Source: JAPWJZ01 sp964575605
GTDB taxonomy: Bacteria > Pseudomonadota > Alphaproteobacteria > Micavibrionales > UBA2020
Assembly: GCA_964575605.1 (NCBI GenBank)
Contig: CAZNRN010000019.1
Location: forward strand, 1 to 64,000
DNA length: 64,000 bases
Direction: 5' to 3'
This document shows, one piece after another, positions 8,874 through 17,592 of this stretch (position 1 is its first letter; each line of letters opens with the position of its first letter). Made by a program: the position numbers and the translations under genes. Under the pieces are notes generated by a model, which saw nothing but the letters and a program-made list of their open reading frames with translations, had not been told where the DNA came from and searched no databases.

Positions 8874-10211
8874 TCAGTCAAAGCTGAAATCGTTGCCGGG
8901 CTTCTTTTTCGGGGGTGCGGGCAGCATCTTGCGCGGTCCGTTGTCGCGCACGAACTGATGCGCGTCTTTCACGCTCTCCTGATAGGCTTTTTCCAGCTCC
9001 GGCGCGCCCGTCGTGCCCAGCACGGGGCCGATCATGCGCATGGACAGGACGGAGAGCGTGTCGAGCTGCTGCAGCGCCTGCAGCTTCATCATCTGTTTCA
9101 GCTCGGGCGGCATCGCCATTTCCTCGGGCATGCCGAAATCCTGCTGGTCGAGCGCCTCGAGCGCGCCCTTGATGCCCTCTTTCGCATGCGCGATAGAGGC
9201 TGTGGTATTGGCAATCACGATCTGCTTGAATTCCTCGGGCGTGCGCTGCAGGCCCAACTGGTTCATCGGGTCGCGCACGCTGTGTACGGACAGCAGGTCC
9301 AGCACGTCCCAGTCGACTTTGGGCTTCAGGAAGGCGAGGTCGTCGCGGTTCAGCGTACGCAGGCCGATATCCAGCAGGGCGCCCGCAACTGCCGTCGGGT
9401 TTTTCGAGGCCGGCAGGTCGGTCAGAAGCTTGGCTGCCGCGACAGCGCCTTCAAAATCCTCGGGCAGCACGCGCGGGTGGTTGGTGATGACCTCATAGAC
9501 GGCGCGCACTTTGGCGTCGTCCAGGAGCCCGGTTTCCTCGAACGAGGGGTAGCGGATCTCGGCAGGCGCGGTGCCCAGCGTCGGCGCGCCGGGGCCGGTG
9601 AACATGACGCCCATGTCCATCAGTTTCTGGCTGTGTTCCTCGCGCGCGTCGCGGAATTCGCCGAATTTTTCGTTGAACAGCGCCTCCAGCTGCGGCGATG
9701 CCGTTTTGTCGGCAAGGCTGCGGCCAAGGTGCGCGAAGACTTCCACGCTCGGCACCATCATCATTTTCTTTTCCAGCTCTTCCATCGGTTTCTGGCCCGT
9801 CATCACCTGCTGGACGGTGCTTTCGATGCCCGCCGAAATCTGGCGGAATTCGTCAAAGGACGCGATGGCCGAGGCAAGGGCAATCGCCTTCACGTTGTCG
9901 CTTGCCTGGTCGACATAGGCATAACCCGTGCGGTTGTGGAGCTCGGCTTCCTCGAGCAGCGCGGTCGTATCCTTGCCGAAATTTTTCTCGATGATATCCC
10001 AGGACTGGCGCGGCACGACGGTCAGCAGCGCGGCCGACAGCAGTTTGGGATCCGCGCCCACCGTCTGGTTGATTGCCTGCGCGACCTTTACCGCGTATTC
10101 TTCGGACAGGCCGGTTTCATCGGCGGCGTCTTTCGCGTTCTTTTCGTAGGTCTTGAAGGCCCTGAAAACGGTCGGGTCCTGCGGCAGGCCTGTGTCGCGG
10201 TAGTTGGTCAT
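8874..10211 (-). CDS. internally repeated helical protein, paralogue of the gene at 10373
   Basis: A 445-residue soluble, mostly helical protein with no signal peptide. It contains two related halves: an opening motif YRDTGLPQDPTVFRAFKTY (4-22) recurs as FEETGLLDDAKVRAVYEVI (224-242), each followed by an Ala/Leu-rich helical stretch. The first half, with a LLSAALLTVVP segment and FGKDTTALLEEA, faintly recalls the helical HD region of RelA/SpoT proteins, but I see no HD metal pair, so no enzyme activity can be claimed. The 431-residue gene just upstream is a clear paralogue sharing the motif, the GYAY-[IV] segment and SAIASFDEFR. Function unknown. Confidence 0.8.
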   Translation of the reverse strand: MTNYRDTGLPQDPTVFRAFKTYEKNAKDAADETGLSEEYAVKVAQAINQTVGADPKLLSAALLTVVPRQSWDIIEKNFGKDTTALLEEAELHNRTGYAYVDQASDNVKAIALASAIASFDEFRQISAGIESTVQQVMTGQKPMEELEKKMMMVPSVEVFAHLGRSLADKTASPQLEALFNEKFGEFRDAREEHSQKLMDMGVMFTGPGAPTLGTAPAEIRYPSFEETGLLDDAKVRAVYEVITNHPRVLPEDFEGAVAAAKLLTDLPASKNPTAVAGALLDIGLRTLNRDDLAFLKPKVDWDVLDLLSVHSVRDPMNQLGLQRTPEEFKQIVIANTTASIAHAKEGIKGALEALDQQDFGMPEEMAMPPELKQMMKLQALQQLDTLSVLSMRMIGPVLGTTGAPELEKAYQESVKDAHQFVRDNGPRKMLPAPPKKKPGNDFSFD

Positions 10212-10262
10212 CGGGTGCTCCTGGAATTACCTTGGCGATTCCATAATGATTAATATGAATCG

Positions 10263-10292
10263 TTTTTAGCACCCGCAGATAAGCCGAGTCAA
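10263..10292 (-). promoter_or_regulatory. promoter of the downstream repeat-protein paralogue
   Basis: On the minus strand TTGACT (10287-10292) is followed after 18 bases by TAAAAA (10263-10268) preceded by TG. The stretch GCGGGTGCTA just before and into the -10 is identical in the promoter of the other paralogue at 11735-11764, so the two control regions appear to be copies. Confidence 0.45.
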
Positions 10293-10372
10293 CGCGCTAT
10301 GGGAAGTTACATTTAACATAACGCATAAGTTACCCGCAAAAGGCGCGGCGGGCTGACCGATTGCACAGTTTA

Positions 10373-11668
10373 TCAGACGCGAACGCGCGGCAGGCGCTTC
10401 GTGCCGACTGCCATGACCTGCGTGGGCGCAGCTTTTTGCGCCGGCACGGGCATGTTCTGCTCGACGAAATGCTGCAGGCGGGAATGTTCTTCCTCGAAGG
10501 CGCGCTCGAGCGCCGGCGCGCCGGTGCGGCCGCGCAGCGGTTCGACTATCATCGGCATGGCGACGGCAAGGGCGAAGAGCGGCTTGAAGCCGATGGTCTT
10601 GATCTCGTTGTAGGCGGCCTCTGGGATGATGTCCGCGCCTTGCTTTAATTGCTCCAGCACGCGCTCGCCACCCTGCTTGGCGTTGTCCATCATAACGATG
10701 CCATAGGCCAGCGCCATCTGGCGGAATTCCTCGGGGCCTTTGTTCAGCGCAGCGCGGTCCTTCATCAGCGCATCGCGCACGTTGAAGGTTTCCATGATCT
10801 GGCCGACCTCGCCGCCGAGACGTTTTTGCATGAAGCCGATATCGTCGGCCGTGACGCGGTGCAGCCCTGCCTGCAGCAGCCCTGCGCTGATGACCGAGGC
10901 GTTTTCCTCGGGCGCGAAAGTGCCCAGCAGCTTGCCGAACATCACGGCATCTGCCAGCGTCTGCTGCGTGACGCCGGGATGGCGCTGCAGCAGTTCGTAT
11001 GCCGCTTTTACGGTCGCATCTTCCATCAGGCCTGTGTCTTCGAATTTGGCGGAAGCAGCGGCTTCTTTCTTCGGCAGGACGACGCCGACGAAATCCAGCT
11101 CCTGACGGTAATCTTCATAGGCCGCGCGATAAGCGGAAAGTTTTTGCGCGAAGGCGGCGCTGTCGATGCGGCCTTCCAGCATTTCGTACATGCGCGGCTC
11201 GGGCAACACCAGCTGCGGCGCCGCTTTTTTCAAATCCGCGCCCGCGGGCACGCGCAGCAGCGTATCGGAAATCTTCGCGGCCGCTTCGCGGAACTCATCG
11301 AAGGAGGCTATGGCGGAGGCGGCAGCCAGTTCCTTCACGGCGGGCGAGGCGTCCTCGATATAGGCATAGCCGGTGCGCACATGCGTCCAGGCTTGGTCGA
11401 GCTGCTTCACCACATCAGGGCCGAATTGTTTTTCAACGACAGTATAGGCGGGGGCGGGCACAGCCATCAGCAGCGCCAGCGCCGCGGTGTTCGCATCGCC
11501 GCCAGCAGCACGGACGGCCAGCGCCGATTTCAGCGGGAAGCCGGCATCGAGGCCGCTTTCTTCCGCAAAGGTTTCGGCGTTTTTCTGGTAGAGGCGGAAG
11601 GCGCGGAAGACGACGGGGTCGGCAGGCAGGCCCGTATCCTTGAATTCGATGTTCTTGATGTCGGTCAT
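10373..11668 (-). CDS. internally repeated helical protein, paralogue of the gene at 8874
   Basis: A 431-residue soluble protein with the same plan as its downstream paralogue: the motif FKDTGLPADPVVFRAFRLY (9-27) recurs as FEDTGLMEDATVKAAYELL (209-227), and the first half carries RTGYAYIEDAS and SAIASFDEFREA. The C-terminus is basic (TKRLPRVRV). No catalytic motif or signal peptide is visible. The two genes are separated by about 160 bases and each has its own similar promoter, so they look like a tandem duplication of a gene that was already internally duplicated. Function unknown. Confidence 0.8.
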   Translation of the reverse strand: MTDIKNIEFKDTGLPADPVVFRAFRLYQKNAETFAEESGLDAGFPLKSALAVRAAGGDANTAALALLMAVPAPAYTVVEKQFGPDVVKQLDQAWTHVRTGYAYIEDASPAVKELAAASAIASFDEFREAAAKISDTLLRVPAGADLKKAAPQLVLPEPRMYEMLEGRIDSAAFAQKLSAYRAAYEDYRQELDFVGVVLPKKEAAASAKFEDTGLMEDATVKAAYELLQRHPGVTQQTLADAVMFGKLLGTFAPEENASVISAGLLQAGLHRVTADDIGFMQKRLGGEVGQIMETFNVRDALMKDRAALNKGPEEFRQMALAYGIVMMDNAKQGGERVLEQLKQGADIIPEAAYNEIKTIGFKPLFALAVAMPMIVEPLRGRTGAPALERAFEEEHSRLQHFVEQNMPVPAQKAAPTQVMAVGTKRLPRVRV

Positions 11669-11734
11669 GGTGTCACCCGCTCTTGAAAAAGGCGGGCGTT
11701 GATAATGCCCGCGGTTGCCTGAATGATGCGCCCA

Positions 11735-11764
11735 TTCGTAGCACCCGCGTATTGTTTATGTCAA
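11735..11764 (-). promoter_or_regulatory. promoter of the upstream repeat-protein paralogue
   Basis: On the minus strand TTGACA (11759-11764) and TACGAA (11735-11740), with an extended TG before the -10, are 18 bases apart. The sequence continues TTGACATAA, the same nine bases as at the promoters at 4284, 43687 and 57188. Confidence 0.5.
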
Positions 11765-11788
11765 TATACTATGTGAATAGGTAAGTGC

Positions 11789-12643
11789 TTAGTCGGCGGC
11801 CAAGTCTATCGAATTTTTCTTAGTATAATCAATAATTTGATTAACAAATCCCGTCATGTTCTTGCGTGTGCGCGCGAAGCCCGGCGTCTTGCGGCGCGAG
11901 GCCTCGTCCATGTAAAGGCTGCGGCGGATTTCGACCTGCAGGCTGTGGCGATTCTGCGCGGGGTTGGCATGGCGGCGCAAAATCTCGACACCCTTGTAGG
12001 GTTTGTTGATGGCGACGCGGTATCCCATCTCCTTCAGGCATTTCGCGGCGAAGGTTGTGAAACCGGCGTCGCAGGTGGTGCCGTCGCGGTCACCCAGCAC
12101 GATATCGGGCTGGTGCCGCGTGGCGCCGCCCGGCGTGGTCGGCATCGAATGGCAGTTGAGGTGATAAACAGCGCCAAAATCGCGGTGCGTCGCCTCCAGC
12201 AATTCGGCCAGCATCATGTGATAAGGCCTGTAATAGGCCTCTATCCTGTGCTGCACCTCGGCGACGGTCAGGCGACGGTTGTAAATTGGCTGCGGGTTAT
12301 TCTGCTTGAACAGCCGCCGTATCAGCCCCACGCCCATGGCCGAGCGCGCGGTCGGATTGGCGAGGCCCGGCCAGAACCCGTCTATCAGTAACGGGTCGAT
12401 ATCGTCCTCCGCCCTGTTGGCGTCGATATAGCAACGGGGGAAGAGGGCGGAGAGCAGTGGCACCCCCAGCTGCGGCGACTGACCGAAAATCTCGTCCACA
12501 AAGGCGTCTTCGGTCTCGGCCAGCCATTCCCTGGGGCAGTCGTGGCCGAAGTCGGCAGGGTAGATATTCCCGCTATGGGGGCTGTCCAGCACCAGCGGGG
12601 CGGCCTGTTTGGGCGGTTTTTGACAAATAAGGACGTCTTTCAA
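11789..12643 (-). CDS. N-formylglutamate amidohydrolase
   Basis: A 284-residue protein of the N-formylglutamate amidohydrolase family (the HutG-like deformylase of histidine breakdown). The opening LVLDSPHSGNIYP and the later DANRAEDDIDP, YHLNCHSMPT and LGDRDGTTCD segments are hallmark motifs; the His/Asp residues in them are likely metal ligands. No other hut genes are nearby, so its role may be in another N-formyl amino acid pathway. It is divergent from argE; an upstream-extended argE frame would overlap it and is not favoured. Confidence 0.85.
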   Translation of the reverse strand: MKDVLICQKPPKQAAPLVLDSPHSGNIYPADFGHDCPREWLAETEDAFVDEIFGQSPQLGVPLLSALFPRCYIDANRAEDDIDPLLIDGFWPGLANPTARSAMGVGLIRRLFKQNNPQPIYNRRLTVAEVQHRIEAYYRPYHMMLAELLEATHRDFGAVYHLNCHSMPTTPGGATRHQPDIVLGDRDGTTCDAGFTTFAAKCLKEMGYRVAINKPYKGVEILRRHANPAQNRHSLQVEIRRSLYMDEASRRKTPGFARTRKNMTGFVNQIIDYTKKNSIDLAAD

Positions 12644-12754
12644 GGCGTTTTCCGTACGTTCGAGAAGCTACTTGGACCCCAGATGAATATTGAAAAATGC
12701 CCAAAAAAGCTTATTTTGAACCCATTATACATCCGGCAGGAAGGCAGCGCCACC

Positions 12755-13924
12755 ATGACGAAAACCAATCTCACAAGCCAGCAGATGCTGGCCAAGCTGG
12801 TCTCCTTCGACACCACCTCCGTCAAAAGCAACCTCGAGCTTATCCACTGGGTACAAAACTACCTGGGCGAATACGGCGTCAAATCACATCTCGTTTTCGA
12901 CGAAACGAAAAACAAGGCCAACCTTCATGCAATTGTGGGCCCCGCGGACAAGGCGGGCATCGTGCTTTCCGGCCACACCGATGTTGTGCCGGTTGAAGGG
13001 CAGGCCTGGGACAGCGACCCCTTCACGCTCCGCGACCACAATGAACATCTTTACGCGCGCGGCACCTGCGACATGAAGGGCTTTATCGCGGTAGCTCTTT
13101 CGAAGCTGCCCGAGATGGTGAAGAAACCGCTGAATTCCCCCATCCACTTCGCGCTGTCGTATGACGAAGAACTGGGCTGCCTTGGCGCGCACAGCCTTGC
13201 CGACCATATCGCGCAGGCATCGGTGAAGCCGAAGCTTTGCGTCGTGGGCGAACCCACGCTGATGAAAACGATTACGGGGCACAAGGGCATCTGCGACCTC
13301 GAATGCACGGTGCATGGGAAGGAATCGCACTCTTCCCTCGCCCCCTATTCGGTCAACGCTGTCGAATACGCGGCCGAGCTGATCGCGCATACCAAGTCGA
13401 TCGCGCGCCGCATCCAGAACGAAGGCCCCTTCAACCGCCAGTTCGACCCGCCCTTCACCACCGTCCATGTCGGCATCATCAAGGGCGGCACGGCGCTGAA
13501 CATCGTGCCGAACCATTGCGAATTCGCCATCGAAGTCCGCAACATCCCCGAAGTGAACGCCGAAGAAGTTCTGGAGGAAATCCGCCAGTACGCCTTCAAG
13601 CACCTGGAACCCCGCATGAAGGCCATCGACCCGAAAACCGGCTTCGATTTCAAGTACACGGCGGGTGTCCACAGCTTCGACATCGCCAACGACAACCCGA
13701 TGGTCGATTTCGTCCTCTCGCTGTCCGGCGCCAACGCGACGGAAAAGGTCAGCTTCGCGACCGAGGCCGGCATCTTCCACAACAAGGGCATCCCCACGGT
13801 CGTTTGCGGCCCGGGGTCGATCGCCCAGGCGCACAAGCCCAACGAGTTCATCGCCAAAGAACAATTGGTGAAGTGCGAAAACTTTATGGATAGACTGCTG
13901 GACAAATTAAGGACTGCGGCCTAA
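12755..13924 (+). CDS. argE: acetylornithine deacetylase
   Basis: A 389-residue M20-family metallopeptidase homologue that releases ornithine from N-acetylornithine in arginine synthesis. Metal ligands are in SGHTDVVPV, GTCDMKGF and the catalytic SYDEELGCLGA; the dimerisation domain follows (about 175-290), and TEAGIFHNKG and GPGSIAQAHKPNEF close the site. I chose the ATG at 12755, preceded by AGGAAGG, because the family begins there; the open frame reaches back to 12542 but that extension overlaps the divergent gene and has no family match. Succinyl-diaminopimelate desuccinylase is a less likely alternative. Confidence 0.9.
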   Translation: MTKTNLTSQQMLAKLVSFDTTSVKSNLELIHWVQNYLGEYGVKSHLVFDETKNKANLHAIVGPADKAGIVLSGHTDVVPVEGQAWDSDPFTLRDHNEHLYARGTCDMKGFIAVALSKLPEMVKKPLNSPIHFALSYDEELGCLGAHSLADHIAQASVKPKLCVVGEPTLMKTITGHKGICDLECTVHGKESHSSLAPYSVNAVEYAAELIAHTKSIARRIQNEGPFNRQFDPPFTTVHVGIIKGGTALNIVPNHCEFAIEVRNIPEVNAEEVLEEIRQYAFKHLEPRMKAIDPKTGFDFKYTAGVHSFDIANDNPMVDFVLSLSGANATEKVSFATEAGIFHNKGIPTVVCGPGSIAQAHKPNEFIAKEQLVKCENFMDRLLDKLRTAA

Positions 13925-13969
13925 TATTAAAGGCCTTGAATTTCAAACTCTTGCAATATCGGGGAAGTC

Positions 13970-14647
13970 ATGACAACATCACAACAGGCTGCGCAGCAAC
14001 CTTCTGGAAAGGCCCCTAATACGATGTTCGACCAATACAACTGGCAAAAAGTGAGCGGCGCCCAGCTGGAGCCCTTCCTCAAGCTGGTCAACCCGATTCA
14101 GGGCAAGCACAACGCCTCGCCCGCCACCGGCACCGCCGAATGGTGCCAGCTGCCCTTCTATACCTCCATCGGCCTCGTGCGCGTGAACGACAGCGCATGG
14201 CCCGCCGGCACAGGCCCCTTCTGGTTCCTCGCGAAACAGGGCCGCATGTTCCTGCTCGACGGATCAAGTGCGCCCATCCATGACGCGAACGAAGCTGACC
14301 CCATCAAAGTTTCCGAGGCGAACAACCTCGAATACTTACGTTTCTTCTGCTATTTCGTCCATGGCGACGAAGGCCCCTTCCTGATCGTGGAAGACATCAA
14401 CCACCCCGCCATCGACCAGGCGAAGCTGGACCCGAACACCCGCAAGGTGATCGAGGGCGCGATCCGCCCCGCCGCCTTCGAAGGCCGTTCGGCCGAGGGT
14501 GCCTATGAAGCCTCGGCGATGGTCCTTTACGGCAACGCGCTCTTCTCCGCGCGCTTCTCGATGACCGAAAACGGCATGATCGAGATGATCGACGACGAAC
14601 CGGTCGCAGCCGACCTGCCCGTCAAGAAGATCAAGCCGAACTACTAA
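13970..14647 (+). CDS. conserved-looking protein of unknown function
   Basis: A 225-residue soluble protein with no signal peptide. It has a Gln/Ala/Pro-rich N-terminus and then a compact domain rich in aromatic residues (WCQLPFYTS, TGPFWFLAKQG, LEYLRFFCYFVHGDEGPFLIVED). The end is charged (MIDDEPVAADLPVKKIKPNY). Base composition and codon use resemble the neighbours. It lies 45 bases after argE on the same strand, so may share its transcript. Its last base is three bases from the convergent metallopeptidase-like gene. I do not recognise the family. Confidence 0.75.
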   Translation: MTTSQQAAQQPSGKAPNTMFDQYNWQKVSGAQLEPFLKLVNPIQGKHNASPATGTAEWCQLPFYTSIGLVRVNDSAWPAGTGPFWFLAKQGRMFLLDGSSAPIHDANEADPIKVSEANNLEYLRFFCYFVHGDEGPFLIVEDINHPAIDQAKLDPNTRKVIEGAIRPAAFEGRSAEGAYEASAMVLYGNALFSARFSMTENGMIEMIDDEPVAADLPVKKIKPNY

Positions 14648-14650
14648 TAT

Positions 14651-15301
14651 CTAGATTTTAACGGTTTTCACTGGCGGGTTAACGCGCCAGATGCTGTCGC
14701 GCGTGTGGGCTGCGCGCGGGAATTGTTTTTCAATCACCTTCATCACCAGCGTGTCATGCGCCGTGCGCGCTTCCTTCATCCCGTCCGGGTGTATCCAGCG
14801 TTGCGCGTAATTCTCGACAATCTCCGCCTGCTGCTCGGTGCCGAAATCGGCGAAGTTGGAAGCGCCGTTCATTTTGTAATCGTAGTCATAACGGCGGAAC
14901 GCCTTGGTGGAGAATTTTAAATTCTGCCCCTGCCATGTATGCGTGACCTCGTGCAGGAACAAGCCGAACTTGTCCTGCCCCTCGCGGCTGAAATCATTCG
15001 AATATGCGGCCTCGCCAAAGAAATCGATATGGCTGAAGGGCGGCATCACCATGCCGCGCGTATTGCCCATCACATGCGTGACGCTGCTGTTGTCCCTGAA
15101 GTGCTTGCGGATGCGCGACGCGTCCAGCTGGTCGCCGAAAATGCTTTCGACGGTTTTGGTTTCATCCGCCGTCAGCTTTTCGCCGCGCCCTGCGTAAAAC
15201 GTGCCGAACCACGCGCCATAGGCGAGGGCTGCGATGGCGACGGTCTTTGCCGCGGCCTTCGCGAACCTGCGAATCAATGATCCCTTTTGGCGCTCCGCCA
15301 T
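14651..15301 (-). CDS. membrane-anchored HEVTH zincin-like protein, copy 1
   Basis: A 216-residue protein with a basic N-terminus, one transmembrane helix (about 19-36) and a probable periplasmic domain. H117-E118-x-x-H121 in LFLHEVTHTWQGQN looks like a zincin active site, with E160 in GTEQQAEIVENY a likely third ligand; PPFSHIDFFG precedes it. The HEVTHxWQ pattern is similar to the so-called Vgr-related proteins, but catalytic activity is unproven. The next upstream gene is a clear paralogue. It has a good TTGACA-18-TATCCT promoter. Confidence 0.75.
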   Translation of the reverse strand: MAERQKGSLIRRFAKAAAKTVAIAALAYGAWFGTFYAGRGEKLTADETKTVESIFGDQLDASRIRKHFRDNSSVTHVMGNTRGMVMPPFSHIDFFGEAAYSNDFSREGQDKFGLFLHEVTHTWQGQNLKFSTKAFRRYDYDYKMNGASNFADFGTEQQAEIVENYAQRWIHPDGMKEARTAHDTLVMKVIEKQFPRAAHTRDSIWRVNPPVKTVKI

Positions 15302-15327
15302 CGTCCGGTTCCTGTTTTGAAGGCCTC

Positions 15328-15357
15328 AGGATAACGGATTATTATCCATAATGTCAA
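15328..15357 (-). promoter_or_regulatory. promoter of zincin-like copy 1
   Basis: On the minus strand TTGACA (15352-15357) and TATCCT (15328-15333) are 18 bases apart, the same arrangement and the same -10 as the promoter at 57188. The start codon is 26 bases further on. The -35 overlaps the stop region of the upstream paralogue. Confidence 0.55.
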
Positions 15358-16115
15358 CTTATTAAGTAGGGAATGGCGGGTTTTTGACGCTTTTCAGGCC
15401 GGACGGGGCGGGCGGCGGCGGCATAACCCGGGGCGGGTATTGTGGGGCTGGCCAGCCTTGGCGTATCGGAGGCGACGGTGTTGAAGGCCTGCATGCGGCC
15501 TTCCTCCATGGCGATGCGGGTGGTGTGGGCGCTGGGGAAGCGGGTTTCCACCACGCGCTGCAGCAGCAGATCTTCTTCCGTGCGTTTCTGCCGCAGGCCC
15601 GAATGGTGCAGGAATTTTCCGCTGTAGTCGCAGATGATTTCGGCCTGCTGCTCGGTGCCGAAGTCGGAGAATTTGGAATTCTCGTTCAGTTCGTATTTAT
15701 AAACGCCGACCTGATGGCGGGAGAAATTAAAGTTCTGCCCCTGCCATGTATGCGTGACTTCATGCATGAAAAGCCTGAATAACCTTGCATCGCCCTGCGT
15801 GTAATCGCGCGTATGCGCATCGGGGCCGTAAAAATCGATATGGCTGAAGGGCGGCGGCACCATGCCGTCGACCCAGCGGAAGATATGGGTCGCGCTGCCC
15901 TCGGAACGTTCGTGCTTGCGGATGGCGTTGGCGTTAATCTCGTTGCCAAAGACGGCGGTCACGGCGCTGGTTTCGCCGGGCGTCAGCTGTTCGCCGCGCC
16001 CCGCATAGAAGGCCCCGAACCATGCGCCATAGAGGCATGCGGCGGTGGCGGCAAGGCCCAATACAGCCTTGGTGAATTTGCGGGCAAGCGAACCTTTACG
16101 CTTCTCTCTATACAT
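15354..16115 (-). CDS. membrane-anchored HEVTH zincin-like protein, copy 2
   Basis: A 253-residue paralogue of the downstream gene: basic N-terminus, one transmembrane helix (about 19-37), then H118-E119-x-x-H122 in LFMHEVTHTWQGQN and E159 in GTEQQAEIICDY. It has about 40 extra residues at the C-terminus, Pro/Arg-rich (GYAAAARPVRPEKRQK), that copy 1 lacks. I prefer the ATG at 16115 (MYREKRKGSL), which aligns with the paralogue's start, over the upstream ATG at 16154. Both copies face the same way and are 52 bases apart. Confidence 0.75.
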   Translation of the reverse strand: MYREKRKGSLARKFTKAVLGLAATAACLYGAWFGAFYAGRGEQLTPGETSAVTAVFGNEINANAIRKHERSEGSATHIFRWVDGMVPPPFSHIDFYGPDAHTRDYTQGDARLFRLFMHEVTHTWQGQNFNFSRHQVGVYKYELNENSKFSDFGTEQQAEIICDYSGKFLHHSGLRQKRTEEDLLLQRVVETRFPSAHTTRIAMEEGRMQAFNTVASDTPRLASPTIPAPGYAAAARPVRPEKRQKPAIPYLIS

Positions 16116-16223
16116 TAATACCCCAAGTCTGCGGCCTATTTCCCCGCCTGTCAATTGCGGGGCGGTTTTTCCAGTCGCAACAAGGGCTTGAATAGGCTAA
16201 TCTGCAGCCGGAAAAGGTGACCC

Positions 16224-17477
16224 ATGGCCAAGCCCAAAGCCCCGAAAAACATGCTGCGCTGCGATGTGCTGATCATCGGCGGCGGCCTTGCGGGCTTGTC
16301 GCTGGCGGGTGTACTGGGCGCGGCGGGCGTTGAAACCGTTATCCTCGACCGCGCGCCGCCTTCGGTCCACCTGAATGACAACTATGATGGGCGCACCACG
16401 GCGATTTCTTATGCCTCGCACAAGGTGTTGCAGGCGGCGGCTGTATGGGATGCGATTCTGCCCGATGCTTCGCCAATACTCGATATCCGCGTGGCCGATG
16501 GCGCCTCGCCGCTTTTCCTGCATTTCGCAACCGACAAGGACGGCAACGGCGAACCCTTCGGTTGGATTGTCGAGAACCTGCTGCTGCGCCGCGCGCTCTA
16601 TAAGAACCTCGCGCGTTTCAAGAACGTCAAACACCTTGCGCCCGTCGATATCACCGCCTTCCACAGCGATGATTCAAACGCGGGCGTCACGCTGAAAGAC
16701 GGCCGCCGTATTTCGGCGCCGCTGGTGATCGGCGCGGACGGCCGCCAGTCGCCCACGCGCGAATGGCTGGGGATTGGCGTGAAACAATGGTCCTACGGCC
16801 AGATCGCGATTGTCTGCAACGCCGCGCATGAATTGGATCACGAGAATGTGGCGGTCGAACACTTCATGCCTGCCGGCCCCTTCGCCGTGCTGCCGATGAC
16901 GGATGATAAAGACGGCAACCACCGTTCCTCCGTCGTCTGGACGGTCGAGGAAAAAGACGCGGCGAAATTCCTGGCGCTCGCGCCTGCGAAATTCGATGCG
17001 GAACTGCAAAAGCTCTTCGGCGAACATCTGGGCAAGGTGCGCGCGGCGTCAAAGCCGATGGGCTATCCGCTCTCGCTGATGCATGCCGAAAAATATACCG
17101 GCCCGCGCGTCGCGCTGATGGCCGAGGCCGCGCATGTTATCCACCCGATCGCTGGGCAGGGGTTGAACCTGTCGATGCGTGATGTGGCCGTGCTGTCAGA
17201 GCTGGTGGTCGACGGGCTGAAGCTGGGGCAGGATATCGGGGCGCCTGCGTTGCTGGCGCATTATGAACAATGGCGCCGCACGGACACGTTGATGATGGCG
17301 GGCTTCACCGATCTTTTGAACCGCCTGTTTTCCAACAACCTGAAATCCGTTGCCGCGATTCGGGACTTAGGGATTGGAATCGTCGACAAAATACCCCCCT
17401 TAAAGGGATTTTTCGCCCGCCAGGCGATGGGTTTGGGTGGAAAACCGCCCCGGATTTTACAGGATGGGCGGCTTTAA
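16224..17477 (+). CDS. UbiH/UbiF/Coq6 family FAD-dependent hydroxylase
   Basis: A 417-residue flavoprotein monooxygenase of the ubiquinone ring-hydroxylase group. The FAD dinucleotide motif GGGLAGLSLAG starts at about residue 19, the DG motif is IGADGRQSPTREWLG, and HPIAGQGLNLSMRDVAVL is the family signature near residues 305-322. The usual GDAAH preceding it reads AEAAH here (A300-E301), so the FAD-ribityl Asp is replaced by Glu. Which ring position is hydroxylated cannot be told. About 115 bases separate it from ihfB. Confidence 0.9.
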   Translation: MAKPKAPKNMLRCDVLIIGGGLAGLSLAGVLGAAGVETVILDRAPPSVHLNDNYDGRTTAISYASHKVLQAAAVWDAILPDASPILDIRVADGASPLFLHFATDKDGNGEPFGWIVENLLLRRALYKNLARFKNVKHLAPVDITAFHSDDSNAGVTLKDGRRISAPLVIGADGRQSPTREWLGIGVKQWSYGQIAIVCNAAHELDHENVAVEHFMPAGPFAVLPMTDDKDGNHRSSVVWTVEEKDAAKFLALAPAKFDAELQKLFGEHLGKVRAASKPMGYPLSLMHAEKYTGPRVALMAEAAHVIHPIAGQGLNLSMRDVAVLSELVVDGLKLGQDIGAPALLAHYEQWRRTDTLMMAGFTDLLNRLFSNNLKSVAAIRDLGIGIVDKIPPLKGFFARQAMGLGGKPPRILQDGRL

Positions 17478-17592
17478 CCTTTTATTCATTTGATTTCACG
17501 TGTTTTTTTCTGCTTTCTGCTTGACGGCACCCCGAAAGCTTGGCACGCTAAGACTCTGATAGCGTTGATTTTCAATCAAGGACCCTGTCGTC

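Noticed and set aside
12542..12754. N-terminal extension of argE
   Set aside because: It would overlap the divergent amidohydrolase gene, and the family begins at the ATG at 12755, which has its own AGGAAGG.
16142..16170. Hairpin CCCCGC/GCGGGG followed by CGGTTTTT on the plus strand
   Set aside because: It has terminator form, but no plus-strand gene ends before it; genes to the left run on the minus strand. Possibly chance in GC-rich DNA.
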